Positions 16,941 through 25,640 are shown, counted from the first letter of the stretch. The stretch is 64,000 nucleotides of DNA from Pseudomonas japonica (GCF_900188455.1 NZ_FZOL01000005.1:124001-188000), one strand, 5' to 3'. The notes: generated by a model not told the origin, from the sequence alone. A program made the numbers and translations.

Positions 16941-17504
16941 ATGGATCACTATCTGGATCTGAAACTGCGGCCTGATCCCGAGTTTCCGCAGACCCTGCTG
17001 ATGAATGCGCTGCTGGCCAAGTTTCACCGGGCGCTGCATGACCTGCGCAGAGATGACATCGGGATCAGCTTCCCGGAGGTCGGCCAGAATGCGCGCAGCC
17101 TTGGCACGCACTTGCGGGTGCACGGCAACGCGCAGGCGCTGTCCGGGCTGCAGGCGCTCGACTGGCTGACCGGGATGCGCGATCACGTCGACGCCAGCGA
17201 TAGCCTCGCCGTGCCAGAGGCGGTGAAGTACCGGACGGTGAGCCGGGTGCAGGTGGACAGCAATCCGGAGCGGGCTCGTCGACGGTTGATCAAGCGGCAT
17301 GGCATCAGTGAGGAGGAAGCTCGGCAGCGGATTCCCGACAGTGCCGGGAAACGCTGCAGCCTGCCGTTCGCGACCTTGCGCAGTAACGGCGGCGGGGAGG
17401 TGTTTCGCCTGTTCGTTCGGCAGGGCTCGCTGCTGGATCAGGCGCAGGAAGGGACGTTCAGTGGATATGGGTTGAGCGGTACGGCTACGGTGCCCTGGTT
17501 CTGA
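16941..17504 (+). CDS. csy4: type I-F crRNA endoribonuclease Csy4 (Cas6f)
   Basis: 187 aa, identical in length to the structurally known P. aeruginosa Csy4. Residues known to be catalytic or positioning there align exactly: His29 (AKFHRAL), Ser148 (TLRSNG) and Tyr176 (SGYGL). The base-contacting pair Arg102/Gln104 and an Arg-rich helix near 111-119 are also present. It cuts pre-crRNA at the 3' base of each repeat hairpin (CTGCC/GGCAG here) and stays bound. The stop codon TGA overlaps the first conserved motif of the array 1 leader, so the leader begins inside the gene's 3' end. Confidence 0.97.
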   Translation: MDHYLDLKLRPDPEFPQTLLMNALLAKFHRALHDLRRDDIGISFPEVGQNARSLGTHLRVHGNAQALSGLQALDWLTGMRDHVDASDSLAVPEAVKYRTVSRVQVDSNPERARRRLIKRHGISEEEARQRIPDSAGKRCSLPFATLRSNGGGEVFRLFVRQGSLLDQAQEGTFSGYGLSGTATVPWF

Positions 17505-17634
17505 CCCTTTTTTCTGGAGTAATTTGAGGGTCTTTTGAAATCAATGGGTTACGGAGGGCTCTCAAAAGAGGGTTTGAAAGCGTTTTGGGGGTAGTTCTCC
17601 TTCAAAGACAACAGCTTGAAGGTGAGCTGCTCTT
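17503..17634 (+). promoter_or_regulatory. leader of CRISPR array 1 with IHF sites
   Basis: The 132-bp leader starts with GACCCTTTTTTCTG at the csy4 stop codon. AATCAATGGGTTA (17539-17551) fits the IHF consensus WATCAANNNNTTR perfectly and begins 96 bp before the first repeat. A degenerate second IHF-like site (AGACAACAGCTTG, 17606-17618) begins 29 bp before it. Known type I-F integration needs IHF bending of the leader. The same three offsets recur in the other two leaders. Confidence 0.85.
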
Positions 17635-18664
17635 GTTCACTGCCGTGTAGGCAGCTCAGAAAAACAGGCCGCTCTCGCGGATCATGTGGCCGATGTTCAC
17701 TGCCGTGTAGGCAGCTCAGAAAAGCACCGGCCCTTCGTCGAATTGCTGACCTGCGTTCACTGCCGTGTAGGCAGCTCAGAAAGGCAGGTGTTGGTCCGCT
17801 GTCTTCGCGTTCGTGTTCACTGCCGTGTAGGCAGCTCAGAAAGGAGAGAGCCAGGTGTCATCGTTGGCGCTGTCGTTCACTGCCGTGTAGGCAGCTCAGA
17901 AAATCCATCCAGGTGGTTTTCTTGAGCATCGCGGGTTCACTGCCGTATAGGCAGCTCAGAAAAGCGCCCGTCAGGCGCAAGAAATGCGTCACCCGTTCAC
18001 TGCCGTATAGGCAGCTCAGAAAGAACCTCCTGCAGCAGCTCGCCGGCAAGATCGGTTCACTGCCGTATAGGCAGCTCAGAAATGATCAACTCGGCGCCAG
18101 GGGCGTTGGACACGGTTCACTGCCGTATAGGCAGCTCAGAAATGGGGTTGGCTGACTCGACCCTTCCCAAGCAGGTTCACTGCCGTATAGGCAGCTCAGA
18201 AAAATGGAAGCGGGTCGGCAATGCTGGGCGCCTGGTTCACTGCCGTATAGGCAGCTCAGAAAAGGCCAACGAGTCGGACGCGAACCTGATCACGGTTCAC
18301 TGCCGTATAGGCAGCTCAGAAACATGAACATGATGTTGCCGGCCTGCTGGCCCAGTTCACTGCCGTATAGGCAGCTCAGAAAAATCTGCCGCCCAGCGGC
18401 TTGGGAGTCGGCAAGTTCACTGCCGTATAGGCAGCTCAGAAAGCCAAGCTGACCAGGCTGACCACGTTGATCGGGTTCACTGCCGTGTAGGCAGCTCAGA
18501 AAGAATCGGAAAGGCGGCTGCGCTGGCGGGCGGAGTTCACTGCCGTGTAGGCAGCTCAGAAACAAGCCCAGCCATGCGCTGGGCCGAGGCCGTAGTTCAC
18601 TGCCGTATAGGCAGCTCAGAAAATTGCACGTAGATCCTGCACTGCCGAACAGGTAGCGCGCGAA
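17635..18664 (+). CRISPR. CRISPR array 1 (type I-F), 17 repeats, 16 spacers
   Basis: 28-nt repeats GTTCACTGCCGtGTAGGCAG + CTCAGAAA recur every 60 bp from 17635 to 18622, with sixteen 32-nt spacers, all different. The hairpin loop varies: GTGTA in repeats 1-5, GTATA in 6-14, GTGTA in 15-16, GTATA in 17. A short 14-nt segment then leads to a degenerate terminal repeat (18637-18664) that keeps a stem-loop. The leader is on the left, next to csy4, so spacers are newest at the left. The repeat is the one known for P. aeruginosa-type I-F systems. Spacer targets cannot be read from this window. Confidence 0.98.
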
Positions 18665-18670
18665 AAGAGT

Positions 18671-18704
18671 TAGGCCAGGCTCCCCGCCTGGCCTAGCTTT
18701 TTTT
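18671..18704. terminator. terminator of array 1, shared with end of cas2-3
   Basis: A 10-bp stem TAGGCCAGGC/GCCTGGCCTA is followed by GC and eight T residues on the + strand. It ends the array transcript. The cas2-3 stop codon (18693-18695, minus) lies within the right arm, so the convergent gene's last codons overlap the array terminator. Confidence 0.85.
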
Positions 18705-21700
18705 CGCAAACCCCAACACCGGGTGATACCGCCACCCAAAGGTGCTCTGATAAACCTTCACCGTCGTAAACCGCTCAGCACAAACCGCCAGCGGCAACTC
18801 AAGTTCCTCAGCCAATTCCTCCAGCAACCCCATCACATCATGCCGCCCCCAGGGCGCGATCCCGGGCCCGAGCTCACGATCCAGATCAACCGGGTCGAGC
18901 AACTCGGAACACTCCAGATAAACCCGCGACTCATTGAACCGTCCCGGCTCATGAATCCGGTGCAGCACCAGTCTTTCCTGGTCCTCATCCGGCAGCAGCA
19001 CCAGCTCTTCCTCGCGACCGGCATTCTCCCGAAACGGCTGGTGCTGCGGCAGCACCCAGGTCAATGCCGCCTGCGGAAACTGCCAGGCGCAGGCGGCATC
19101 CAGGTCGAGCGCTTCGCGACCGACTCGCCGGGCGAACTGCGGGACCGCGGCGCGCTCCTTCGGCAACATCAACTCGCTCAACCGCGCATGCTCCAGATCG
19201 ACCAGGCTTTCCTTGGGTTTCCATGCCGAACGCTCGTTGGGCTGGATCCGTGGGCGGGCGCTGATGGCATCGATATCGCCGGGTTCCAGCAACTTGCCCA
19301 GCCTGTGGGTCGTCAGCCTGAAACGATGGTCTGGCGGAGCACCATCCTGTTCGAAACCCGGTCTGACAAAAGCCGCCTGCTGGCGCTTGCGCGGATCAAG
19401 GCGGTTCTCGAAATGCCGCAGGTTGGTGTCGAGGATCAGCAGGTTCGCGGCGTCGCAGGGTTGGTTGCGATGCCGCTGCACCCGCCCGGCAAGCTGGATC
19501 AGCGAGCGCATCGACGAGGGTTCGACAACCGCCCAGTCGTAGTCGTGATCGCGGCCCACTTCCGTCACCGGCGAGCCGAGCACGACGAACAGGTGCTCCT
19601 GTTCCGGATAACGCCGCAAGGCCTCGCGGATATCCGTTTGGGCGAACACCGCGTCCCTGTCCCGGCGGTTCAGGCTGCGGTCCAGTTGCGCCTCGATGGC
19701 CGAGCGCAGCAGCAGGGGAAAGCGTGAGTGATAGACGCACAGATGAATGCGTTGCCCCTGCGCGGCGCCGAGCTGGAACAGGGCGAGGGCGACATCGAAC
19801 ATCGGCTCGATATTGGCCATGCGCACCAGTCCGAAACTGACACGTTTGCCGGTGTGCGGGCAGGTTCCGGCGTGGCGGGCATGGGCGGTCTGGATGGCTT
19901 CGCGGATCTGTACGGCGAAATCCCTGTACAGCGTTTCCCGACGGTTGGCCGTGAGGTTCAACTGCACGATTCCGCCACGCCGGCAGGGCGTTACCTTGTC
20001 CAGTTGCGCGACGCGCTTTTCCACGAAGTGCTCGTGCTGTTCGTTGAACGCCGCGGCATCCGCGCAATGGGCCTGGTGCGTGCCGAATTCATCGACCCAC
20101 AGGCAGGCGATCGCCTCCGTGGCATGCGTTACGCCACGATTGCGCCGGTAATGCTCGCGCCCCGCGCGATAGGCCTGGAACATGCCGTCCACCAGCGCCG
20201 GCGGCAGGGTGGCGGAAGACAGCAGGACCCGCGTGCCCAGCAAGCCTGCCCAATAGACCAGGCGGGTTACGGCTGGCTGGTCCGCCAGGTCGAAATCATC
20301 CAGTTCGTCCAGCACCAGGTCGCTGCTCATCAGGCGCAGCATCGGCGCGATCTGGCGGCCGGCGCGTTGCGCTTCGGTGGCCGGCATCAGGTGGTCGATG
20401 GTGCAGACCAGCATGGGCGCGCCGAGCAGCTTGCGGATGTTCGGATCGGCCATGGCTTTGTCGAGCAGGGCGTGCTGGCGGGTATTGCCTTCGTACAGCA
20501 CGTGGCTGTCTTCCTCGATCAGCGCCTGGGTGGACTCCGAGCCCATCGCCGCGGCACGGGCCTGATGGAAGTCGAAGAGGATGCGGCTGGCGGAGCCGCC
20601 GACATGCAGGGCCAGTTCGTCGTCGTTCAGATGCAGGTCGCGGCGGTAGCTGTCGCCGGTCTGCCGGGTCAGGGTGCGCAGGCCGAGGGCGAAGGTGCAG
20701 CGCAGGCCCAGTTCCGGATCGGCCAGGGCATTCATGATGCGGGCATTGGCGAGCGTCTTGCCGCAACCGGTGGAGGCCATGTTGATGATGAACACACCTT
20801 GCCCGTCGGACTGGGCGCGCAGGCTGGTGGTGGCGTCGGTGGCCTTGTCCTGCCAGCGAAAACGCGCGCTCCCGCTGCGTTTGCGCAGGCCGCGGTGGCG
20901 GACCAGGCGTGGCAGGTGGCGTTCGAATCCGGGCAGGCCCTGGACGACACCGGCACTCATGCGTGCAACGCCGAGAAGATGCTCGTCCAGCGCCTGCTTG
21001 AGGCTGCCGTCGCTGTGGGTGTTGGCGTAGACGCGGTAGTCGTGGTCGCCCTTGACCCGTCGGGCGTCCTCGGGCGGCAGGCTGGAGTAGTGGTGGTCAG
21101 CCAGCATCAGGCTAAGCCTGGCCAGGTGCATGACGTAGGGATTGGCCAGCCAGTCGCCTTTGCCTGCCTTGTCGCTCAGCGCCAACAGACGTTCCGCGAT
21201 CCTGGCCGCCTGGGTTCGCCATTTGGGCAGGACCACGGGCAAGGGCTGATCGAATTGCCAGTAGGGCGCGATATCGGTGATCGAAGCGCTGTCGGTCAGT
21301 TCGTTCCATTCATGGGTGATGCCTTCGAGGAGGTTGGACAGCATCGTCGGGTTGAAGTCGTTGGTGCGCTGTCCGAGCCAGGTCGGTTGGGCCGATCGGG
21401 TCTGATCTGGGGGTCGCGTGGGCAGGCGGTGGTGGCTGACCACCAGCCAGGCGATGGCGGCTGCCAGCGGCGGCAGGTGGCGAAAGGGCGGGGGTGTGTC
21501 GTTGTCCAGTCCGTCGCGCTTGAAGCGTTGCGGTGCCAGCCAGTGCGGGTCGTGGCGGGTGTCGGCGGCGGCAAGGCGTTGCAGCCAGCCGGCATCGTCA
21601 TCGTCCCCGACGAAGGCGAGAAACAGGCGCAGGGACACCCATTCGTGACGATAGAGATTGCGCGTTCTCGTCTGCCCGACCAGGCGCGCCTGAAACGCCG

Positions 21701-22088
21701 TGCTGGCCTTGCCCAGGTCGTGCAGCAAGGCCGCCATCTGCGCCAGCAGGCGGATGTCCTCGGCGCTGTGCCAGTCGTTTTCGTCGTGCTTGCGCAGGAC
21801 ATCGCGGCGCGTGGTGTTGGTTGGCACCGCGCCTTGCTCGTTGAAGCGGCTGGCATCGCCGACGATCCACAGCAGCTCGCTGTGATCGAGGCCGCGAATC
21901 CAGTGGCAGGCCACGGCGGTGTTGCGTCGGGCGGTCTTTTTCAGCAGGCGGCGCAGGGTGTCCAGGCCGGCCTGGGTGATGGGCGTCTGCCAGGTGCGCT
22001 CGCCGCGGCGTTCGGCGAACTGGTCGAGAATGCGCCGGGTTTCGGCTAGGGCGCGCTTGTCGCACTGGCAGATCAGCAGGATGTTCAA
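18693..22088 (-). CDS. cas3: type I-F Cas2-3 fusion nuclease-helicase
   Basis: 1131-aa Cas2-Cas3 fusion specific to type I-F. Domains: Cas2 (about residues 1-95), HD nuclease with LLHDLGK (His123/Asp124, the positions known to be essential in P. aeruginosa), superfamily-2 helicase with Walker A MASTGCGKT (Lys444), a DELD Walker B (594-597), SSATLPP motif III and an AGRVQRHRN motif VI. It degrades DNA marked by the Csy complex and joins Cas1 for spacer uptake. The start is TTG, overlapping the cas1 stop (TTGA), so translation is probably coupled. It faces array 1 and csy1-4, opposite to the canonical co-directional order. Confidence 0.96.
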   Translation of the reverse strand: MNILLICQCDKRALAETRRILDQFAERRGERTWQTPITQAGLDTLRRLLKKTARRNTAVACHWIRGLDHSELLWIVGDASRFNEQGAVPTNTTRRDVLRKHDENDWHSAEDIRLLAQMAALLHDLGKASTAFQARLVGQTRTRNLYRHEWVSLRLFLAFVGDDDDAGWLQRLAAADTRHDPHWLAPQRFKRDGLDNDTPPPFRHLPPLAAAIAWLVVSHHRLPTRPPDQTRSAQPTWLGQRTNDFNPTMLSNLLEGITHEWNELTDSASITDIAPYWQFDQPLPVVLPKWRTQAARIAERLLALSDKAGKGDWLANPYVMHLARLSLMLADHHYSSLPPEDARRVKGDHDYRVYANTHSDGSLKQALDEHLLGVARMSAGVVQGLPGFERHLPRLVRHRGLRKRSGSARFRWQDKATDATTSLRAQSDGQGVFIINMASTGCGKTLANARIMNALADPELGLRCTFALGLRTLTRQTGDSYRRDLHLNDDELALHVGGSASRILFDFHQARAAAMGSESTQALIEEDSHVLYEGNTRQHALLDKAMADPNIRKLLGAPMLVCTIDHLMPATEAQRAGRQIAPMLRLMSSDLVLDELDDFDLADQPAVTRLVYWAGLLGTRVLLSSATLPPALVDGMFQAYRAGREHYRRNRGVTHATEAIACLWVDEFGTHQAHCADAAAFNEQHEHFVEKRVAQLDKVTPCRRGGIVQLNLTANRRETLYRDFAVQIREAIQTAHARHAGTCPHTGKRVSFGLVRMANIEPMFDVALALFQLGAAQGQRIHLCVYHSRFPLLLRSAIEAQLDRSLNRRDRDAVFAQTDIREALRRYPEQEHLFVVLGSPVTEVGRDHDYDWAVVEPSSMRSLIQLAGRVQRHRNQPCDAANLLILDTNLRHFENRLDPRKRQQAAFVRPGFEQDGAPPDHRFRLTTHRLGKLLEPGDIDAISARPRIQPNERSAWKPKESLVDLEHARLSELMLPKERAAVPQFARRVGREALDLDAACAWQFPQAALTWVLPQHQPFRENAGREEELVLLPDEDQERLVLHRIHEPGRFNESRVYLECSELLDPVDLDRELGPGIAPWGRHDVMGLLEELAEELELPLAVCAERFTTVKVYQSTFGWRYHPVLGFAKKS

Positions 22089-23062
22089 GCGATCGGTGCC
22101 CCCAACTGCTCGGCAATGTCCTTGAGGCTGTCGATCATGAAATCGAGGGCTTCGCTGCGGGTCAGGTGCTCGATGCAGGCCTGGCGGAACGCCTGTTCAT
22201 CGTCACCGCGCATGGCCGAGATGAACGCCTGCGGCAGTATCAGGCCGTCCTTGACCAGATCGGCGACGTCGAACACCAGGCCGCCGCGTCGGGTCTTGCC
22301 GTGCAGCACGGCCAGGCCGTGGGGCAGGCCGAGCACCCAGGTCGCCGTGGCGGCCAGTCCATAGGCGAGATAGTTGCCGTGGTCGAGAAAACGGTTGGCG
22401 GGATCGCCGCCGGTGCCGCGCTTGGCCCTGCCGAAGTCGCCGTAGCCGGTCGCATTGGCGGCCAGCTTGAACAGGCGCTTGGTCAGGCGGGCTTCTTCGG
22501 TCAGCAGGTGGTCGTGGTTGGGGGCCTGTTCGAGGGTGTCCAGGGATTGCGCGAGGATATCGTCGAGGGTCGACGTGTCGATGCGGAAGGCGGATTTCTC
22601 GACGCTGGCGCGGGTTCGCCAGTGTTTGCGGATATGTTCGAGGCGCTTGCGCTGGATGGCCTTGGCCGCTTCGAGGCGCTTGCCTTCGTCGAACCAGAAG
22701 GACACCCAGCGTTGCAGGTACTCGGTGGGGCGGTATTCGCTCTGGGGGGAAAACCAGGCGACTTCGATATCCATCTCGTTGGCGCTGAACAACGGCGTGC
22801 CGCCGCCACCGCAGAAACCCACCAGCACGCCGGCCCGGGCCAGCTCGCGCATCGCCGCTTGGGTGACCGAGGTGCCGGTGCCGAGGAGGATGGTCGTGGT
22901 GTTGGCGATCGGGATGTTCCAGTACAGCGACTGCTTGCCGGCGTCGGTGACGTACTCGACGCGACCGCCATTCACCAGGACGCGGCAGTGTTGCAGGTAA
23001 TAGAGGTTGGCGCGCTTGGAGTGGAGGATGGTCTTGAGGTCGGAGGAATGAATGCCGTCCAT
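22085..23062 (-). CDS. cas1: type I-F CRISPR integrase Cas1
   Basis: 325-aa Cas1. The metal-binding residues known for the P. aeruginosa enzyme are at the same numbers: Glu190 (LTEEARL), His254 (AVLHGK), Asp265 and Asp268 (GLVFDVADL). It integrates new spacers at the leader-repeat junction together with Cas2-3 and IHF. It is the first gene of the minus-strand cas1-cas2-3 pair. The ATG lies about 117 bp from the start of the array 2 leader, so one intergenic region serves both the cas1 promoter and the divergent array 2 leader. All active-site residues are present, so adaptation is probably functional. Confidence 0.97.
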   Translation of the reverse strand: MDGIHSSDLKTILHSKRANLYYLQHCRVLVNGGRVEYVTDAGKQSLYWNIPIANTTTILLGTGTSVTQAAMRELARAGVLVGFCGGGGTPLFSANEMDIEVAWFSPQSEYRPTEYLQRWVSFWFDEGKRLEAAKAIQRKRLEHIRKHWRTRASVEKSAFRIDTSTLDDILAQSLDTLEQAPNHDHLLTEEARLTKRLFKLAANATGYGDFGRAKRGTGGDPANRFLDHGNYLAYGLAATATWVLGLPHGLAVLHGKTRRGGLVFDVADLVKDGLILPQAFISAMRGDDEQAFRQACIEHLTRSEALDFMIDSLKDIAEQLGAPIA

Positions 23063-23178
23063 GGTGGCAACCGGGTGTCCGTTCGGGTTGTTTGGCAGGT
23101 GGGGAGTTATAGCTGGGTTGATGGCTATGTGCTGGTATTTTTGTTGCTGATTGTTTGTGCCTGGGGGGAGGGTGTTGG

Positions 23179-23310
23179 GACCCTATTTTTGAGGAGGGTT
23201 GGTGAGGTTATATAAATCAATGGGTTACGAGGGTGGTGGGGAATAGGGTTTGAGAGGGTGGGGATGGGGTTTTGCTTTTTTTATCAGAGGGTTGGTAGGG
23301 TTTGGGGGTA
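23179..23310 (+). promoter_or_regulatory. leader of CRISPR array 2 with IHF sites
   Basis: GACCCTATTTTTGAG begins 132 bp before the first repeat, a perfect IHF consensus AATCAATGGGTTA (23215-23227) begins 96 bp before it, and TATCAGAGGGTTG (23282-23294, one mismatch to the IHF consensus) begins 29 bp before it. The region also separates the divergent cas1 gene from array 2. Confidence 0.85.
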
Positions 23311-23519
23311 GTTCACTGCCGGGTAGGCAGCTCAGAAAAGCGAAACCGACAGGATGGGCGAGCGGGTCAAGGTTCACTGCCGGGTAGGCAGCTCAGAAAT
23401 GACGTGGCCGGAGTGATTGATTGCGTACATCGTTCACTGCCGGGTAGGCAGCTCAGAAAACGCCGAGCTTGAACATTGCCGCGGCAATTCGGTTCACTGC
23501 CGGGTAGGCAGCCCAGAAA
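23311..23519 (+). CRISPR. CRISPR array 2 (type I-F), 4 repeats, 3 spacers
   Basis: Four 28-nt repeats (23311, 23372, 23432, 23492) share the loop variant GGGTA instead of GTATA. The last one has one further change (GCCCAGAAA). The three spacers are 33, 32 and 32 nt. Leader and repeat orientation match arrays 1 and 3. The array is very short and has no hairpin terminator at its end. Confidence 0.96.
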
Positions 23520-23550
23520 GGTCGCGCCCGGAGCCCACTGCAGCGGTTTG

Positions 23551-23673
23551 CATTTAAGGTTTTTACGAGACGGCCCTGAAAATCTTGAGCAACTGATCTG
23601 GTTGCTGGAAAAGGGTGAGCGCACAGCCATAGCTGAAAAGTTAAGAAAAAATCGAGAAAATTGCCTGAACTGA
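23551..23673 (+). pseudogene. possible 3' remnant of a coding sequence
   Basis: Right after array 2 an open frame reads FLRDGPENLEQLIWLLEK, then GERTAIAEKLRKNRE and ends NCLN-stop at 23673. The segment looks like an amphipathic protein tail rather than random translation. The frame has no start of its own outside the array. Its last codons lie in the 77-bp direct repeat, whose left copy also ends with LRKN-x-EN-x-x-N-stop in the same frame. It could be the tail of a gene cut by rearrangement. The family is not recognised. Confidence 0.3.
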
Positions 23674-23715
23674 AGATTTTCGTCGGGCGCTCAAGAAAAA
23701 ATCTGCGCTGCCAAG
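23639..23715 (+). repeat. right copy of 77-bp direct repeat
   Basis: Direct counterpart of 12842-12918 (8 substitutions, no gaps). It lies between array 2 and the array 3 leader. Outside it, 23716-23933 shows no gene and no further matched element. Confidence 0.7.
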
Positions 23716-23933
23716 TAAATGAAAGGAAAAATTCATGCGCTCAGTAGGCTATGGGTTTCTGTGCGACAGACTGGGCTGTTGTGCAGGTGCATAGAAAGAG
23801 GGTTTTGGTGGCGGTGCTAACAGCTGGAAAAACTCACTGTCGGTTGTTTTCACCTACCAGGTGAGTCTTGCCTTCCAGTCCCCGTCTCAGTGACATGATC
23901 AATGACTTAAGCGCGCGCTCATCTCGTACGGTT

Positions 23934-24065
23934 GACCCTTTTTCTGAAGCAGTATGCTGGGGTTAGAGAAATCAATGACTTATGAAACTGACAGAAAAAA
24001 GGGTCTACTGCGTCTGAATTGTGCTTTTGCTTTTGGAATCAAAGGATTGTTAAGGTTTTGGTGTT
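23934..24065 (+). promoter_or_regulatory. leader of CRISPR array 3 with IHF sites
   Basis: GACCCTTTTTCTG starts 132 bp before the first repeat, a perfect IHF consensus AATCAATGACTTA (23970-23982) 96 bp before it, and a second perfect IHF consensus AATCAAAGGATTG (24037-24049) 29 bp before it. An inverted copy of the first motif (CAGAAAAAAGGGTC, 23991-24004) can pair with it. Confidence 0.87.
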
Positions 24066-25587
24066 GTTCACTGCCGTATAGGCAGCTCAGAAAATTTCGG
24101 CGGCCTGCAGCGCCTCTATGCCGACGTTCACTGCCGTATAGGCAGCTCAGAAATGGTAGAACGCTGCTAATGCGTTCTGGTGAGTGTTCACTGCCGTATA
24201 GGCAGCTCAGAAATCGAGCGTGCGAACGCTGGCCGTCGCCTTGTCGTTCACTGCCGTATAGGCAGCTCAGAAATTGCGGCGCGCCTGGCTGCCTCGCCTC
24301 GGGCGTTCACTGCCGTATAGGCAGCTCAGAAATCGCGATCCGGGCGAGTGGTACCGGCCAGAACGTTCACTGCCGTATAGGCAGCTCAGAAAACGATCAG
24401 GTCAAGGCCGAAAGTCATCTTCTGGTTCACTGCCGTATAGGCAGCTCAGAAAGCCAAGGCCAAGGCATTCTCCGACATGTGGTCGTTCACTGCCGTATAG
24501 GCAGCTCAGAAAAGGAAGATGTCGGCCTCGGCCTCCATCACGTCGTTCACTGCCGTATAGGCAGCTCAGAAAAGAACGAGAAGGGCTGTAGGTTGTGTAT
24601 TGCTGTTCACTGCCGTATAGGCAGCTCAGAAAAACTGAAGGGCGTCGGCCAGATGCTAGATATCGTTCACTGCCGTATAGGCAGCTCAGAAATCCAAAGC
24701 GTGGTCGATGGTGCCGCTGATATGGTTCACTGCCGTATAGGCAGCTCAGAAAACGCGGGGCACCGTGCAGGAAGTACACGCCATGTTCACTGCCGTATAG
24801 GCAGCTCAGAAAGCTCAGGCGGTGCAGCGCGCCCGTACCCTGAGGTTCACTGCCGTATAGGCAGCTCAGAAAAAATATGTGGGGCAAGGTTGCACTATCG
24901 TTCGCCGTTCACTGCCGTATAGGCAGCTCAGAAATTCGACACGAAGGCAGAAGCCCAGCGATGGGCGTTCACTGCCGTATAGGCAGCTCAGAAACGCACG
25001 CACGGGGCACCTCTTGATCAGGTGTCGTTCACTGCCGTATAGGCAGCTCAGAAAAGTCGAACGAGACGGACTTGGGCTTCCTGACGGTTCACTGCCGTAT
25101 AGGCAGCTCAGAAACTCCCCCCCGTCAGCGGCCGGCCATTCACGTCGTTCACTGCCGTATAGGCAGCTCAGAAAGTAGGCGTGTAACCCAGTGACATAAC
25201 CCCTCCGTTCACTGCCGTATAGGCAGCTCAGAAATTCGATATTGATCAGCGAGGGCACCAGGTTCTGTTCACTGCCGTATAGGCAGCTCAGAAATGCTGG
25301 GCGTTCGCGAAAGCCTGGCGCACCGGGTTCACTGCCGTATAGGCAGCTCAGAAAATTCTGGAAATCATGCTGCGCAGCTATCAGCGGTTCACTGCCGTAT
25401 AGGCAGCTCAGAAAAGAGGCAACTTGGCGCCGGCGTCGAGGCCTTGGTTCACTGCCGTATAGGCAGCTCAGAAAAACGCGCACCACGGCGCAATCCCGAA
25501 GTTCAAGTTCACTGCCGTATAGGCAGCTCAGAAATCGTGCAGCTGCATTTCCCCGGTGGCGAGCATGTTCACTGCCGTATAGGCAGC
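24066..25587 (+). CRISPR. CRISPR array 3 (type I-F), 26 repeats, 25 spacers
   Basis: Twenty-five full 28-nt repeats, all with the GTATA loop, and a terminal repeat truncated after 21 nt (25567-25587). Spacers are 32 nt except one of 31 (24274-24304) and one of 34 (24873-24906). All 25 differ. The array is the longest of the three and the most uniform in repeat sequence. It has its own leader with two perfect IHF sites and could acquire spacers using cas1/cas2-3 0.9 kb away. The array ends abruptly about 150 bp before a tRNA-Leu gene, and its trailer lacks the repeat-terminator series of array 1. Confidence 0.98.
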
Positions 25588-25640
25588 GTACTAGGGGCCA
25601 CTTGGACTATGAGCCGGCAGGCTCTGGGCCCGCATTGCAC

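Noticed and set aside
23520..23545. A fifth, degenerate repeat after array 2 (CCCACTGCAGCGG)
   Set aside because: Only CACTGC matches the repeat; the hairpin is not preserved. It is more likely chance.
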